From: Roseovarius sp. TE539
GTDB lineage: Bacteria > Pseudomonadota > Alphaproteobacteria > Rhodobacterales > Rhodobacteraceae
Direction: 5' to 3'
Assembly: GCF_003298505.1 (NCBI RefSeq)
Contig: NZ_QNGB01000018.1
Span: 1 to 64,000 of the forward strand
DNA: 64,000 nucleotides
The translations under genes were made by a program, and so were the position numbers. Below the pieces are notes generated by a model. The model did not search any database. It saw only the letters and a program-made list of their open reading frames with translations, and was not told the DNA's origin. Numbering within the stretch: position 1 is the first letter of the stretch; every line of letters starts with the position of its first letter. Of the stretch, positions 47,309 through 55,450 are shown one piece after another.

Positions 47309-49504
47309 CTACCTCAGTCTCAGGGCGTTGAGCGAAACCGTGATCGAACTGGCCGACATTGCCAGTGCCGCGATAAGCGGACTTGCGAGGCCGGCCACCG
47401 CCAATGGAACCGCAACTATATTGTAGACTGTCGCGATGCGAAAGTTCTCGCGGATGCGGCGTGTGGCCGCTCGTGCGGTATCGCACGCCGAGGCGATTGG
47501 CGAAACATCTCCCCCCAACAGAACGATATCGCTGGCCACCCGCGCGGCATCCAGCGCGGAAGCGGGCGAGATCGAGACATGCGCGGCCGCCAGCGCTGCG
47601 GTGTCGTTGAGACCGTCACCCACCATGAGGATCCGGCGTCCCTGGTCACGCAGGGCGGCGATCCGATCGGCCTTGTCCGCCGGCAATGCCTCGGCGAGCC
47701 AGCGCGTGATTCCAAGTCGTCCCGCCAGCATCTCGACCGCCGGTGTGGTATCACCCGACATGAGAATAACCTCCCGGCCACTGTCACGCAGGGCCGTCAC
47801 GGCCTCGGCCGCACCTTCGCGGAGCCGATCGACAAAGGTGAAAGCGACCGGTGGCTCGTCGGCCCGCTGCAAAAAAGTCGCTGTTGCCTCCATGCCGTCC
47901 GCCCCCGTCCATCCTGCCCGCCCCAGGCGGACCTCCCGCCCTTCGTGGATGGCCTTGGTGCCATAGCCCGGTACCTCGGTCAGGTCGGTCACCGGGGCGG
48001 GCGCGATGCCGGCGGCGCGGGCGTTCCGGCTGATGGCTTGCGCCAGAGGATGTGACGATCCCTCGGCCAGCGCCAACGCCAACTCGACGTCGCGGCGCGG
48101 CAGATCCGACAGGTTCGAGGGGACGGGCGACCCCGAAGTCAGAGTGCCGGTCTTGTCGAACACGACAGTATCGACTTCCGCAAGCCGCTCCAGCGCGGTC
48201 TCGTGCTTGATAAGCATGCCGCGCCGGAAAAGCCGCCCGGAGGCGGCTGTCGTCACTGCAGGCACCGCGAGGCCAAGGGCACAGGGGCAGGTGATGATCA
48301 GCACGGCGGCGGCGATATTCAGCGCGGTACGCAAATCCCAAGTGGCCAGATACCAGCCTGCGAAAGCCAGCGCCGAAAGAATGTGGACCCCCGGCGCGTA
48401 AAGCTTCGCGGCCCTGTCGGCCAGCGAGGTGTAACGCGACCGTCCCGACTCGGCGATCGCAACCAGATCCGCCATTCGATGCAGAGAGGTGTCAGCGCCC
48501 ACGGCGGTGGCCCGCACCGTGAGAGGCCCGGTCAGGTTCACTTCTCCCGCCGAAACCTCCTGCCCCTGCCCGGCGAAGACCGGCACCGTCTCCCCGGTAA
48601 GCAACGAGCGGTCGATCTCGGACGTGCCTTCGACAATCTCGCCATCCACGGGCATGCGCCCCCCCGGACGCACGCGAACCAGATCGCCGGGGCGTACATC
48701 CGCCACGTTCACCTCGTCCTCCACTCCGGAGCCGTCACCACGCAACAGCATGGCACGCGGCACCTCCAGCGCGGTCAGCTCCTCGGCGGCGGACCGGGCG
48801 ATTGCGCGGGTGCGGTGATCCAGGTACCGGCCGGCCAGCAGAAAGAAGGTCAGGGCCAGAGCCGCATCGAAATAGGCGTGTTCTCCCGATAGCGACGTTT
48901 CCCACAAAGAGGTCACGATGGCCAGGACGATGGCCAGGGTGATCGGGACATCCATGTTGAGCTGCCGGCGCGACAACGCTGTCCAGGCATTGCGGAAGAA
49001 GGGCTGCCCCGAGAAAGCAATGGCCGGAAGCGCGATCGCCGCCGATATCCAGTGAAAAAGGTCGCGCGTCGGTCCTTCCGCCCCGGACCAGACCGAGACT
49101 GACAACAACATCACGTTCATCGAGGCGAAGCCGGCGACCGCAAGACGCATCAGAAGGTCGCGCCCTGCCCGGTTGGTCGCGGTCGCGTTGAGGGTGCCGG
49201 CATCCAGTTCGTGCGCCTCATAGCCCAGCCCCTGGACCAGATCCTGCATCTCCCGTGCCGTGACATCGGGCCCGGCGTCGATACTCGCGCGTTTCAACGT
49301 CAGGTTCACGCGTGCCGAATTGACCCGGGGGTCGGCGTTGAGCCCCTTTTCGATGCGGCTGATGCAGGCTGAACAATGGATTGTCGGAAGCGAAAGAGCG
49401 ATCTGCGCGGTCGCCGATGGTGACGGGACGGCCGGATGTCCCGCCGCCGGTGCGGAAGCGCAGGCCGGGCAGGCCGACGGCGAAGGGCGCATGCCTGCAG
49501 TCAT
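47309..49504 (-). CDS. ccoI: Copper-exporting P-type ATPase CcoI/FixI
   Basis: A 731-residue P1B ATPase that delivers copper for cbb3 oxidase assembly. An N-terminal 'ACPACASA' precedes a heavy-metal domain with 'PTIHCSACISRIEKGL'. The membrane metal site is 'IITCPCALGLAVPAV', the phosphorylation motif 'VFDKTGTLTSGS', and the hinge 'MVGDGLNDTAALAAAH'. The start at 49504 lies ten bases after the ccoH stop; an ATG at 49492 is a near alternative, while longer upstream reading runs through ccoH and is rejected. Confidence 0.94.
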   Translation of the reverse strand: MTAGMRPSPSACPACASAPAAGHPAVPSPSATAQIALSLPTIHCSACISRIEKGLNADPRVNSARVNLTLKRASIDAGPDVTAREMQDLVQGLGYEAHELDAGTLNATATNRAGRDLLMRLAVAGFASMNVMLLSVSVWSGAEGPTRDLFHWISAAIALPAIAFSGQPFFRNAWTALSRRQLNMDVPITLAIVLAIVTSLWETSLSGEHAYFDAALALTFFLLAGRYLDHRTRAIARSAAEELTALEVPRAMLLRGDGSGVEDEVNVADVRPGDLVRVRPGGRMPVDGEIVEGTSEIDRSLLTGETVPVFAGQGQEVSAGEVNLTGPLTVRATAVGADTSLHRMADLVAIAESGRSRYTSLADRAAKLYAPGVHILSALAFAGWYLATWDLRTALNIAAAVLIITCPCALGLAVPAVTTAASGRLFRRGMLIKHETALERLAEVDTVVFDKTGTLTSGSPVPSNLSDLPRRDVELALALAEGSSHPLAQAISRNARAAGIAPAPVTDLTEVPGYGTKAIHEGREVRLGRAGWTGADGMEATATFLQRADEPPVAFTFVDRLREGAAEAVTALRDSGREVILMSGDTTPAVEMLAGRLGITRWLAEALPADKADRIAALRDQGRRILMVGDGLNDTAALAAAHVSISPASALDAARVASDIVLLGGDVSPIASACDTARAATRRIRENFRIATVYNIVAVPLAVAGLASPLIAALAMSASSITVSLNALRLR

Positions 49505-49514
49505 TCTCGCGATC

Positions 49515-49970
49515 TCACTCCTTGACCAGCACGACCCGTTGCTCGAATATCGTGCCATCGTCGGCCATTGCCTCGAGACGGATATTCCAGTTTCCGTCGC
49601 CAAGCGGCACCGGTGCCAGATAAGCCTTTCCGTCAAAACGGAAATCAGGGCGTACGTCCTCGGCCACATGTGTGGCCCGGCCAACTGTGGCATCCAGCGC
49701 CTTGACCTCGACAGGGCGGCCGTCGGGCCCCGTGATGGCCAAGGTCAGAAGGCCGCCGGAATGGCTAGCATCCACTGTCCAGCCCAGAGCTTCCTGCGCT
49801 TCACGACGTTCATCAAAAGTCTGGCTGGCGACATAGGAGTTCTTTACCTCAAGCCCCGGAAACGTGTTGACCGCCGAGTATGCAAGCAGGAGGTTGACCC
49901 CGATGATCACCGTGAAGGCCGCCGCGAAACCGAGGAAGACATGGCGGCCCGTGATCTTGCGTTCGCCCAT
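49515..49970 (-). CDS. ccoH: Cbb3 oxidase assembly protein CcoH/FixH
   Basis: A 151-residue protein with one N-terminal helix ('VFLGFAAAFTVIIGVNLLLA') and a periplasmic domain containing 'NTFPGLEVKNSYVASQTFD', the FixH hallmark. It stabilises assembly intermediates of cbb3 oxidase. Its ATG overlaps the ccoG stop by one base (TGATG). Confidence 0.93.
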   Translation of the reverse strand: MGERKITGRHVFLGFAAAFTVIIGVNLLLAYSAVNTFPGLEVKNSYVASQTFDERREAQEALGWTVDASHSGGLLTLAITGPDGRPVEVKALDATVGRATHVAEDVRPDFRFDGKAYLAPVPLGDGNWNIRLEAMADDGTIFEQRVVLVKE

Positions 49971-51415
49971 CAGTTTGCCCTTCCGTTGAATACAGTGTCC
50001 TTGTAGGCGCGCTCGCCGCTCGAGATGTCTTCGATCCACAGGCGCACATCCGTGCGTTCCCGGTTGGCCGCGTCGGATCCGGGCGGAGCCTGAAGATAGA
50101 CACGCTGATTGTACGTACTGTCGGGCGGCACGGTTACCGTTTCGTATGGGGTGCCTTCAAGCGTCACGCGCACCGCCGGGTCGCCCTTGACTGTCATGCG
50201 GAAGGGACGTTCCTCACCGTGCTTGTTGCGCAAGCGGACCTCGTAAGTGTTGCGGATCGTGCCATCGGCCATGGTCACGAAGGTCGGATTGCGAACCGGA
50301 GCAACGGTCATGTCGATGTCGGACCGGATGAAGAGCGCGAACAGAAGACCCACCCCCACGAGCGCCCAGAGCGACGTGTAGAGGATCGTCCGCGGACGCA
50401 GGATGTGCTTGATGATCGGTTTTGGCGGATGACCCGCGCGCTCGCGCTCTTCGTCGGTCAGCGCCATGTAGTCGATCAGGCCGCGCGGCTTGCCGATCTT
50501 GGCCATGATATCGTCACATGCATCGATGCACAGGGCGCAGGTGATGCATTCAAGCTGCTGACCATCACGGATGTCAATCCCGACCGGACACACGTTGACA
50601 CAGGCCATGCAGTCGATGCAGTCACCCTGCTCGGCCCCGGCCTTGACCTCCTCTGAGTGCTTGCGCGGCTCGCCACGCCATTCACGATAGCCAACGGTCA
50701 GCGTATCCTCGTCCATCATCGCCGCCTGGATCCGCGGCCAGGGGCAGGCGTAGATGCAGATCTGTTCGCGTGCGAACCCACCGAACAGGAAGGTTGTGCC
50801 TGTCAGGATCGCGATGGTGGTGTAGGCGGCCGGATGCGCATCGAGCGTGAAGAGATCAACCAGAAGCGTCGGTGCATCGGTGAAATAGAACACCCATGCA
50901 CCACCGGTGGCGACCGAGATCAAAAGCCACGTCGTCCATTTGGTCAGGCGCAGTCTTGCCTTGCGGAAATCCAGCTTTTTCTGGCGGTGAAGGCGCAATC
51001 GCGCATTTCGATCACCCTCAATCCAGCGCTCCACGAGGATGAAAAGATCGGTCCAGACCGTCTGTGGACAGGCATAGCCGCACCAGACCCGGCCAAGCGC
51101 CGAGGTGAACAGGAACAACCCAAGCCCCGCCATCACGAGCAGGCCGGCAATGAAGTAGAACTCGTGCGGCCAGATCTCGATCCAGAAGAAGAAGAAGCGA
51201 CGGTTGGCAAGGTCCACAAGCACCGCCTGATCCGGCAGGTTGGGCCCGCGGTCCCAACGGATCCAGGGGGTCACATAGTAGATCCCGAGGGTGACGATCA
51301 TGATCACCCACTTGAGATTTCGGAAACTGCCGCTCACCCGCTTCGGAAATACGGGTTCCCGCGCGGCATAAAGGCTTTCTGGCGTTTCAGGTTGGGATTG
51401 TGCCAACGGAATCAC
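49970..51415 (-). CDS. ccoG: Polyferredoxin CcoG/FixG (RdxB type)
   Basis: A 481-residue membrane iron-sulfur protein. About five helices carry 'GYACPQTVWTDLFI', a periplasmic-side cysteine motif. Two [4Fe-4S] clusters are held by 'CIDCMACVNVCPVGIDI' and 'CITCALCIDACDDIMAK'. The protein is linked to copper reduction for cbb3 oxidase assembly. The C-terminal Ig-like domain follows. It is the first gene of ccoGHIS, and an FNR-type box lies at 51471-51484, 56 bases upstream of the ATG. Confidence 0.95.
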   Translation of the reverse strand: MIPLAQSQPETPESLYAAREPVFPKRVSGSFRNLKWVIMIVTLGIYYVTPWIRWDRGPNLPDQAVLVDLANRRFFFFWIEIWPHEFYFIAGLLVMAGLGLFLFTSALGRVWCGYACPQTVWTDLFILVERWIEGDRNARLRLHRQKKLDFRKARLRLTKWTTWLLISVATGGAWVFYFTDAPTLLVDLFTLDAHPAAYTTIAILTGTTFLFGGFAREQICIYACPWPRIQAAMMDEDTLTVGYREWRGEPRKHSEEVKAGAEQGDCIDCMACVNVCPVGIDIRDGQQLECITCALCIDACDDIMAKIGKPRGLIDYMALTDEERERAGHPPKPIIKHILRPRTILYTSLWALVGVGLLFALFIRSDIDMTVAPVRNPTFVTMADGTIRNTYEVRLRNKHGEERPFRMTVKGDPAVRVTLEGTPYETVTVPPDSTYNQRVYLQAPPGSDAANRERTDVRLWIEDISSGERAYKDTVFNGRAN

Positions 51416-51470
51416 TCCGAATTTGCGCGTTCTGCTCGCGGTCTTGTCTCAGGTGCAGGTCCCGTGGACC

Positions 51471-51484
51471 TTGACATGCATCAA
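51471..51484 (-). promoter_or_regulatory. FNR-type box upstream of ccoG
   Basis: TTGAC-ATGC-ATCAA matches the FNR/FnrL consensus TTGAT-N4-ATCAA at 9 of 10 positions. Its place before ccoGHIS fits activation at low oxygen by the fnrL product encoded at 59.3 kb. Confidence 0.8.
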
Positions 51485-51508
51485 ATTCTGACTCTGAAAA
51501 TGATGTTA

Positions 51509-52420
51509 TCAGTGACCTCGGTCGGCGCCAACGGATGACAACGCGCGCATTGTCGCGGCTTGTCCGCGCAGCCAGGCCGCGAAAGCCTTGGCCGGAGGGC
51601 GCAGGACCCCGGGCCGCGTGACAATGTGATATCCCGCCGTCCCGTCGTCACGAAACAGTTCCAGAAGACGCCCGGCCTCTATGTCCTGACGCACCCATTC
51701 ATGCACTGTGACGGCCACGCCGTAACCGTTGCGCAACCCGTCCAGCAAGAGATTGCCCGGCACCTGCGTCAGACCGCCCTCGCGGTCACGGGTCACCCCC
51801 CTGCGGCGCAGCCAATCGCTTGATTCATTGGTCCCGAATTCCTGCAACCACGGCAGCCCGGTCAGGTCGGCGGGGTCGCTGACCTCACGATCGGCCACCA
51901 GCTCGGGGGCGGCCACCGCTATGATCGGGCTGCGGAAAAGCGGATGTGCATCCAGTCCCGCCCAGTCGCCGGTGCCGTAGCGTATCGCGATGTCCAGGCC
52001 GCCGGGTTCCAGTCGGACGATCTGTGGCGTCGGATCGATCATGAGGTCGATGCCCGGATGGGCCTGTTGAAACTCGGTCAGCCTCGGCATCAGCCAATGC
52101 GCGGCGAAGCTCGGCGTGGTCGAAACCTGCAGCGGGCGATCCGCATCGGCCCCGGTCAGTGCGTCGACAGTGCGGGCGATTGCCCCGAATCCCAGTTTCA
52201 AAGCCTCGGCAAGTTCGCGGCCTTCGGCGGTCAGCAACAATTGCCGGCCAGTCCTGTCAACAAGCCGTACACCCATGTGCGACTCGAGTGTCCTGACCTG
52301 CTGGCTGATTGCCGCATGGCTCACATTGAGCTGGACACCGGCAGCCACGGTCGACCCGGTTTCCGACAACGCGGCAAAGGCGCGAAGAGATGTCAGCGGC
52401 GGCAGGGAAAGCCAATCCAT
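51509..52420 (-). CDS. LysR-family transcriptional regulator (GcvA-like)
   Basis: A 303-residue regulator. The HTH 'SLRAFAALSETGSTVAAGVQ' with 'LNVSHAAISQQVRTLESHMG' is at residues 10-50, and the ligand domain includes 'LDIAIRYGTGDWAGLDAHPL', as in the GcvA/AmpR branch. The start at 52420 (MDWLSLPPLTS) is preferred; an upstream GTG/ATG at 52432 would run into the operator. It is divergent from a 51-residue gene, and an inverted repeat with T-N11-A lies between them. Its target is probably that gene. Confidence 0.88.
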   Translation of the reverse strand: MDWLSLPPLTSLRAFAALSETGSTVAAGVQLNVSHAAISQQVRTLESHMGVRLVDRTGRQLLLTAEGRELAEALKLGFGAIARTVDALTGADADRPLQVSTTPSFAAHWLMPRLTEFQQAHPGIDLMIDPTPQIVRLEPGGLDIAIRYGTGDWAGLDAHPLFRSPIIAVAAPELVADREVSDPADLTGLPWLQEFGTNESSDWLRRRGVTRDREGGLTQVPGNLLLDGLRNGYGVAVTVHEWVRQDIEAGRLLELFRDDGTAGYHIVTRPGVLRPPAKAFAAWLRGQAATMRALSSVGADRGH

Positions 52421-52422
52421 CG

Positions 52423-52439
52423 TGTAAACCAAACTTACA
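52423..52439. promoter_or_regulatory. LysR-type operator TGTAA-N7-TTACA
   Basis: A perfect inverted repeat containing the T-N11-A core lies directly upstream of the LysR start codon, in the space it shares with the small divergent gene at 52521. Confidence 0.6.
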
Positions 52440-52520
52440 TGTTTGAATTTTTCCTGAGTCGCAGGATGGCACGAATTTGTCCATATTCAAGCCAGAACGC
52501 AAATCAGGAAAGGAAACGCC

Positions 52521-52676
52521 ATGATTGGGATTTTCGCAAATACTTTCAGAACCGCAACGGGCAGACATAATCCCGCCCGCTGGGATGCGCCGGCGCATTG
52601 GACAGGTGGAGAGCGCTTCGACAACCGCCGGAATGCCGAGTTGGAAGCTCATTTGACGGGCCGGCGCCGCGATTGA
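52521..52676 (+). CDS. Small protein of unknown function, 51 residues
   Basis: The frame runs from an ATG with AGGAAAGGAA upstream and reads 'MIGIFANTFRTATGRHNPAR' then 'WDAPAHWTGGERFDNRRNAE', ending 'HLTGRRRD'. It is basic and tryptophan-containing, with no signal peptide or membrane helix. I do not recognise a family. Its reality is supported by the good ribosome site, divergence from a LysR regulator with a clear operator between, and two downstream hairpins including a strong terminator at 52878. Confidence 0.6.
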   Translation: MIGIFANTFRTATGRHNPARWDAPAHWTGGERFDNRRNAELEAHLTGRRRD

Positions 52677-52719
52677 TCCGGCACCCATCTCCCGGAGATT
52701 CGAGCGGCCCTCAGGTACC

Positions 52720-52750
52720 GGGGACGGCGCCACCCAAACCGGCCGTCCCC
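52720..52750 (+). repeat. Hairpin downstream of the small gene
   Basis: GGGGACGG (52720-52727) can pair with CCGTCCCC (52743-52750) over a 15-base loop. There is no T-run. It may stabilise the mRNA end or cap a processed transcript. Confidence 0.4.
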
Positions 52751-52877
52751 GTCTAGGCGGCAGGAGAATTCGGCCGCCGTTTCCGAGGCAATGATGGCCT
52801 CCTGACGCGGGTGTGACGCGGAAAGGTTCGGGCGGGCTTTCTCCGGCCCTGCGGGGTTGGCCCGGCCGGACCCTCAA

Positions 52878-52911
52878 GGCGCGGCGGCTCCCGGACCGCC
52901 GCGCCGTTTTT
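52878..52911 (+). terminator. Strong rho-independent terminator
   Basis: A perfect 10-base stem GGCGCGGCGG / CCGCCGCGCC with an 8-base loop is followed by GTTTTT. It lies after the small gene at 52521 and just before the CBS-domain gene, so it separates the two transcripts or attenuates the second. Confidence 0.85.
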
Positions 52912-52975
52912 GACTCGGGACAGGCGAGACCTAGCTACGTCCGGATACCGCCGAACCGCGAACAGGAGATGGAAA

Positions 52976-53515
52976 TTGACCGAAACGACGCCGCGCCAGG
53001 GTGCGCGCCTCAGGGACAGACCGGAATATCCCAGCAAACCACGCCCGTTGACCCGTGACCCGGATACAACGGTTGCGGAGGCGGTAACCGACATGTCGGC
53101 GAAAAGCTACGGCTGCGTCATCGTCACTGACAAGGAGTCGCGGGTTATCGGTGTCGTGACCGAAAGGGACATCATGAACAAGCTGGTCGCGACGGGACGC
53201 GATCCCGGTGAAACCAGACTGTCAGAGATCATGACGCGAGAGCCGCGCCTTGCAAAGGAAGATGACAATCTTCTCGACTGGTTGCGGATCATGTCGAACG
53301 AACGGTTTCGCCGGCTGCCTGTCGTGGATGACGAGGGACGGATCACGGCCATTTTCACCCAGGGTGATTTTGTCAGCTACACATGGCCAGACCTGATGGA
53401 ACAGGCCCGCAGCCTTGCAAAAGCCACCGTGATCGGGAAGTTCCACTATTTCCTGATAGGTGGTGGCATCCTGATCTACGCGCTGGCGATGATCGTGGTG
53501 CTGAGCGTGGTCTGA
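52976..53515 (+). CDS. CBS-domain protein with C-terminal membrane helix
   Basis: A 179-residue protein. Two CBS units are visible: 'TVAEAVTDMSAKSYGCVIVT' with 'RVIGVVTERDIMNKLV', and 'LSEIMTREPRLAKEDDNLLD' with 'RFRRLPVVDDEGRITAIFTQ' and GDFV. CBS pairs bind adenosine nucleotides. The last 30 residues ('GKFHYFLIGGGILIYALAMI') are a membrane anchor, which is unusual. I choose a TTG start at 52976 because GGAG lies upstream and no ATG in frame does better. It is convergent with ccoP, and a role in sensing energy state near the oxidase is only a guess. Confidence 0.75.
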   Translation: MTETTPRQGARLRDRPEYPSKPRPLTRDPDTTVAEAVTDMSAKSYGCVIVTDKESRVIGVVTERDIMNKLVATGRDPGETRLSEIMTREPRLAKEDDNLLDWLRIMSNERFRRLPVVDDEGRITAIFTQGDFVSYTWPDLMEQARSLAKATVIGKFHYFLIGGGILIYALAMIVVLSVV

Positions 53516-53629
53516 TCCTGATCAATTGAGACGGTCACCGGCCCTCCCCGTAAACGCGCGAACAGGTGGGAAAGGCCGGTGCCGGACCCGCGGACATGGA
53601 ACTGCCCGCGGGTGTGGCGCAAGCGGGGC

Positions 53630-54496
53630 CTACTGGCCGCCGCCCAACTGGTGCACATAGGCCGTAACCGCGCGGATCTCGGCTTCACTCAGCCTGTCGG
53701 TCCAGGGCGGCATTACACCGAAACGGCTGTTGACGACGGTATGTTTCACGGTTTCGTAATCCCCGCCATAAAGCCAGATCGCATCGGTCAGGTTGGGGGC
53801 GCCCTGAAACTGGTCGCCGGTGCCGTCTTCCATGTGGCACGCCGCGCAATTGTCCAGATACACGCCTTCGCCCGCCTCTGCCATCGATGCGTCCTGCGGA
53901 TCATAGCTGGGCGAAAGGGTCATCACGTAATTGACGACTTGCTCGATCTCCTGGTCGGACAGGATTTCGCCGAAGGCGGGCATCTGAGAGTAGCGCGCGT
54001 CGGGGTCATCCTCGTTCCGGATGCCGTGGGAGATGGTATAATGGATTTCCTCCATCGTCCCGCCCCAGAGCCAGGCGTTGTCAAGCAGGTTGGGATACCC
54101 CTTGGCGCCAGCCGCGCCCGATCCGTGGCACTGCGCGCACCACGTCTTGAACACCGCATCACCGGCCGATGACGCATAGCTTGCCAGTTCGGGCTTTTCA
54201 GGGATCTGTGCCAGCTCCGCCGACACCAGCCGCTGGTTGATCTCCGCATTTGCTGCCTCGGCCTCGGCGATGGACTCGGCCACGTTGGCACGGGTGGACC
54301 AGCCCATGTACCCCGAAGTCGCATCCTTGATGCCCGGCCACGCCGGATAGGCGATGGTGTACCAGATGCCCCAGATGATCGTGGCGTAAAAGACCCACAG
54401 CCACCAGCGCGGCAAGGGGTTGTTGAATTCCTGAATCCCGTCCCACTCGTGCCCTGTGGTTTCCGGTTCCTGTTTCTTGTTGGGTTGCTTTGCCAT
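53630..54496 (-). CDS. ccoP: Cbb3 cytochrome oxidase diheme subunit CcoP
   Basis: A 288-residue membrane-anchored cytochrome c. One helix near residues 32-50 ('WWLWVFYATIIWGIWYTIAY') anchors two haem domains with sites CAQCH and CAACH. It hands electrons to CcoO. Family landmarks are 'GHEWDGIQEFNNPLPRWW' at the N-terminus and 'GVMPPWTDRLSEAEIRAVTA' at the end. It is the last gene of ccoNOQP. Confidence 0.95.
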   Translation of the reverse strand: MAKQPNKKQEPETTGHEWDGIQEFNNPLPRWWLWVFYATIIWGIWYTIAYPAWPGIKDATSGYMGWSTRANVAESIAEAEAANAEINQRLVSAELAQIPEKPELASYASSAGDAVFKTWCAQCHGSGAAGAKGYPNLLDNAWLWGGTMEEIHYTISHGIRNEDDPDARYSQMPAFGEILSDQEIEQVVNYVMTLSPSYDPQDASMAEAGEGVYLDNCAACHMEDGTGDQFQGAPNLTDAIWLYGGDYETVKHTVVNSRFGVMPPWTDRLSEAEIRAVTAYVHQLGGGQ

Positions 54497-54499
54497 GTC

Positions 54500-54694
54500 T
54501 TACGCCTCCTTGGCGTCGGCTTCATCGTCGCCGGCGGGTTTGTCTTCATGACGGAAGGGAATGTTCGCCGGATTCTCGTAGGTCTTCGAGGCGCCGGGGC
54601 GGAAAACCCAGATTACGACGCCGATGAAGAACACGAAGAGAAAGAGCAGCATCCAGCTGTCGGCGAATTCGCGAAGCAGGGAATAGGTTTCCAT
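54500..54694 (-). CDS. ccoQ: Cbb3 oxidase subunit CcoQ
   Basis: A 64-residue single-helix protein, 'WMLLFLFVFFIGVVIWVFRP' followed by 'NIPFRHEDKP', the normal CcoQ form. It stabilises the complex or modulates its activity. It lies between ccoO and ccoP with 3 to 14 base spacers. Confidence 0.93.
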   Translation of the reverse strand: METYSLLREFADSWMLLFLFVFFIGVVIWVFRPGASKTYENPANIPFRHEDKPAGDDEADAKEA

Positions 54695-54708
54695 GATCCG
54701 GCCCTCCT

Positions 54709-55434
54709 TCAGCGGCTTGCCACTGGCGTGAAGGTCGAGAAATCAACCAACGTGCCCAGCATCTGCAGGTAGGCGATGAGCGCATCCGCCTCGGAAATGC
54801 CGGGCGCGCCGTCGAAATTGCGCACCTGCGCCCCCGGATAACGTTCCAGCATGGCGTCAAAATCCCCGAACGGTTCGACCTGTACCTTGAAATCCGCCTT
54901 GGCGTTCTCGATCATCTCGTCTGTGTACGGCACACCGACCATGCGGTGGGTCTCCAGAAGATCCTCGATATGCTCGGGCTCGATGAGCCGGTCCTCCAGG
55001 TACCCGTACTTGGGCATCACCGATTCCGGCACCACCGACTGCGGATCACGCAGGTGATCGACATGCCACTCGTCCGAGTAGCGCCCGCCAACCCGCGCCA
55101 GATCCGGCCCGGTACGCTTGGATCCCCACTGGAACGGGTGGTCGTACTGCGATTCCGCCGCGAGAGAGTAATGCCCGTAACGCTCCACCTCGTCGCGCAT
55201 GGGGCGCACCATCTGGCTGTGGCATACGTAGCATCCCTCGCGGATGTAGATGTCGCGCCCGGTCAGTTCGAGCGGGGAGTAGGGGCGCATGCCCTCCACA
55301 TCCTCGATCGTGTTCTCGAGCCAGAACAAGGGTGCGATCTGCACGATACCGCCGATGGTGACCACGAGGAAGGCGAAGATCGTCAGAAGCGTGATGTTCT
55401 TCTCGAGTATCTTGTGTTTGTCCAGAATTGCCAT
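54709..55434 (-). CDS. ccoO: Cbb3 oxidase monoheme subunit CcoO
   Basis: A 241-residue cytochrome c subunit with an N-terminal anchor and the haem site in '[20 protein letters not shown]'. '[20 protein letters not shown]' and '[20 protein letters not shown]' are family-typical. It connects CcoP to the CcoN active site in the inner membrane. Confidence 0.96.
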   Translation of the reverse strand: MAILDKHKILEKNITLLTIFAFLVVTIGGIVQIAPLFWLENTIEDVEGMRPYSPLELTGRDIYIREGCYVCHSQMVRPMRDEVERYGHYSLAAESQYDHPFQWGSKRTGPDLARVGGRYSDEWHVDHLRDPQSVVPESVMPKYGYLEDRLIEPEHIEDLLETHRMVGVPYTDEMIENAKADFKVQVEPFGDFDAMLERYPGAQVRNFDGAPGISEADALIAYLQMLGTLVDFSTFTPVASR

Positions 55435-55450
55435 TTCTCAGTCCCTCCTC

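Noticed and set aside
53107-53446. Reverse frames inside the CBS-domain gene
   Set aside because: The forward frame has two recognisable CBS units; the reverse frames are shadows.
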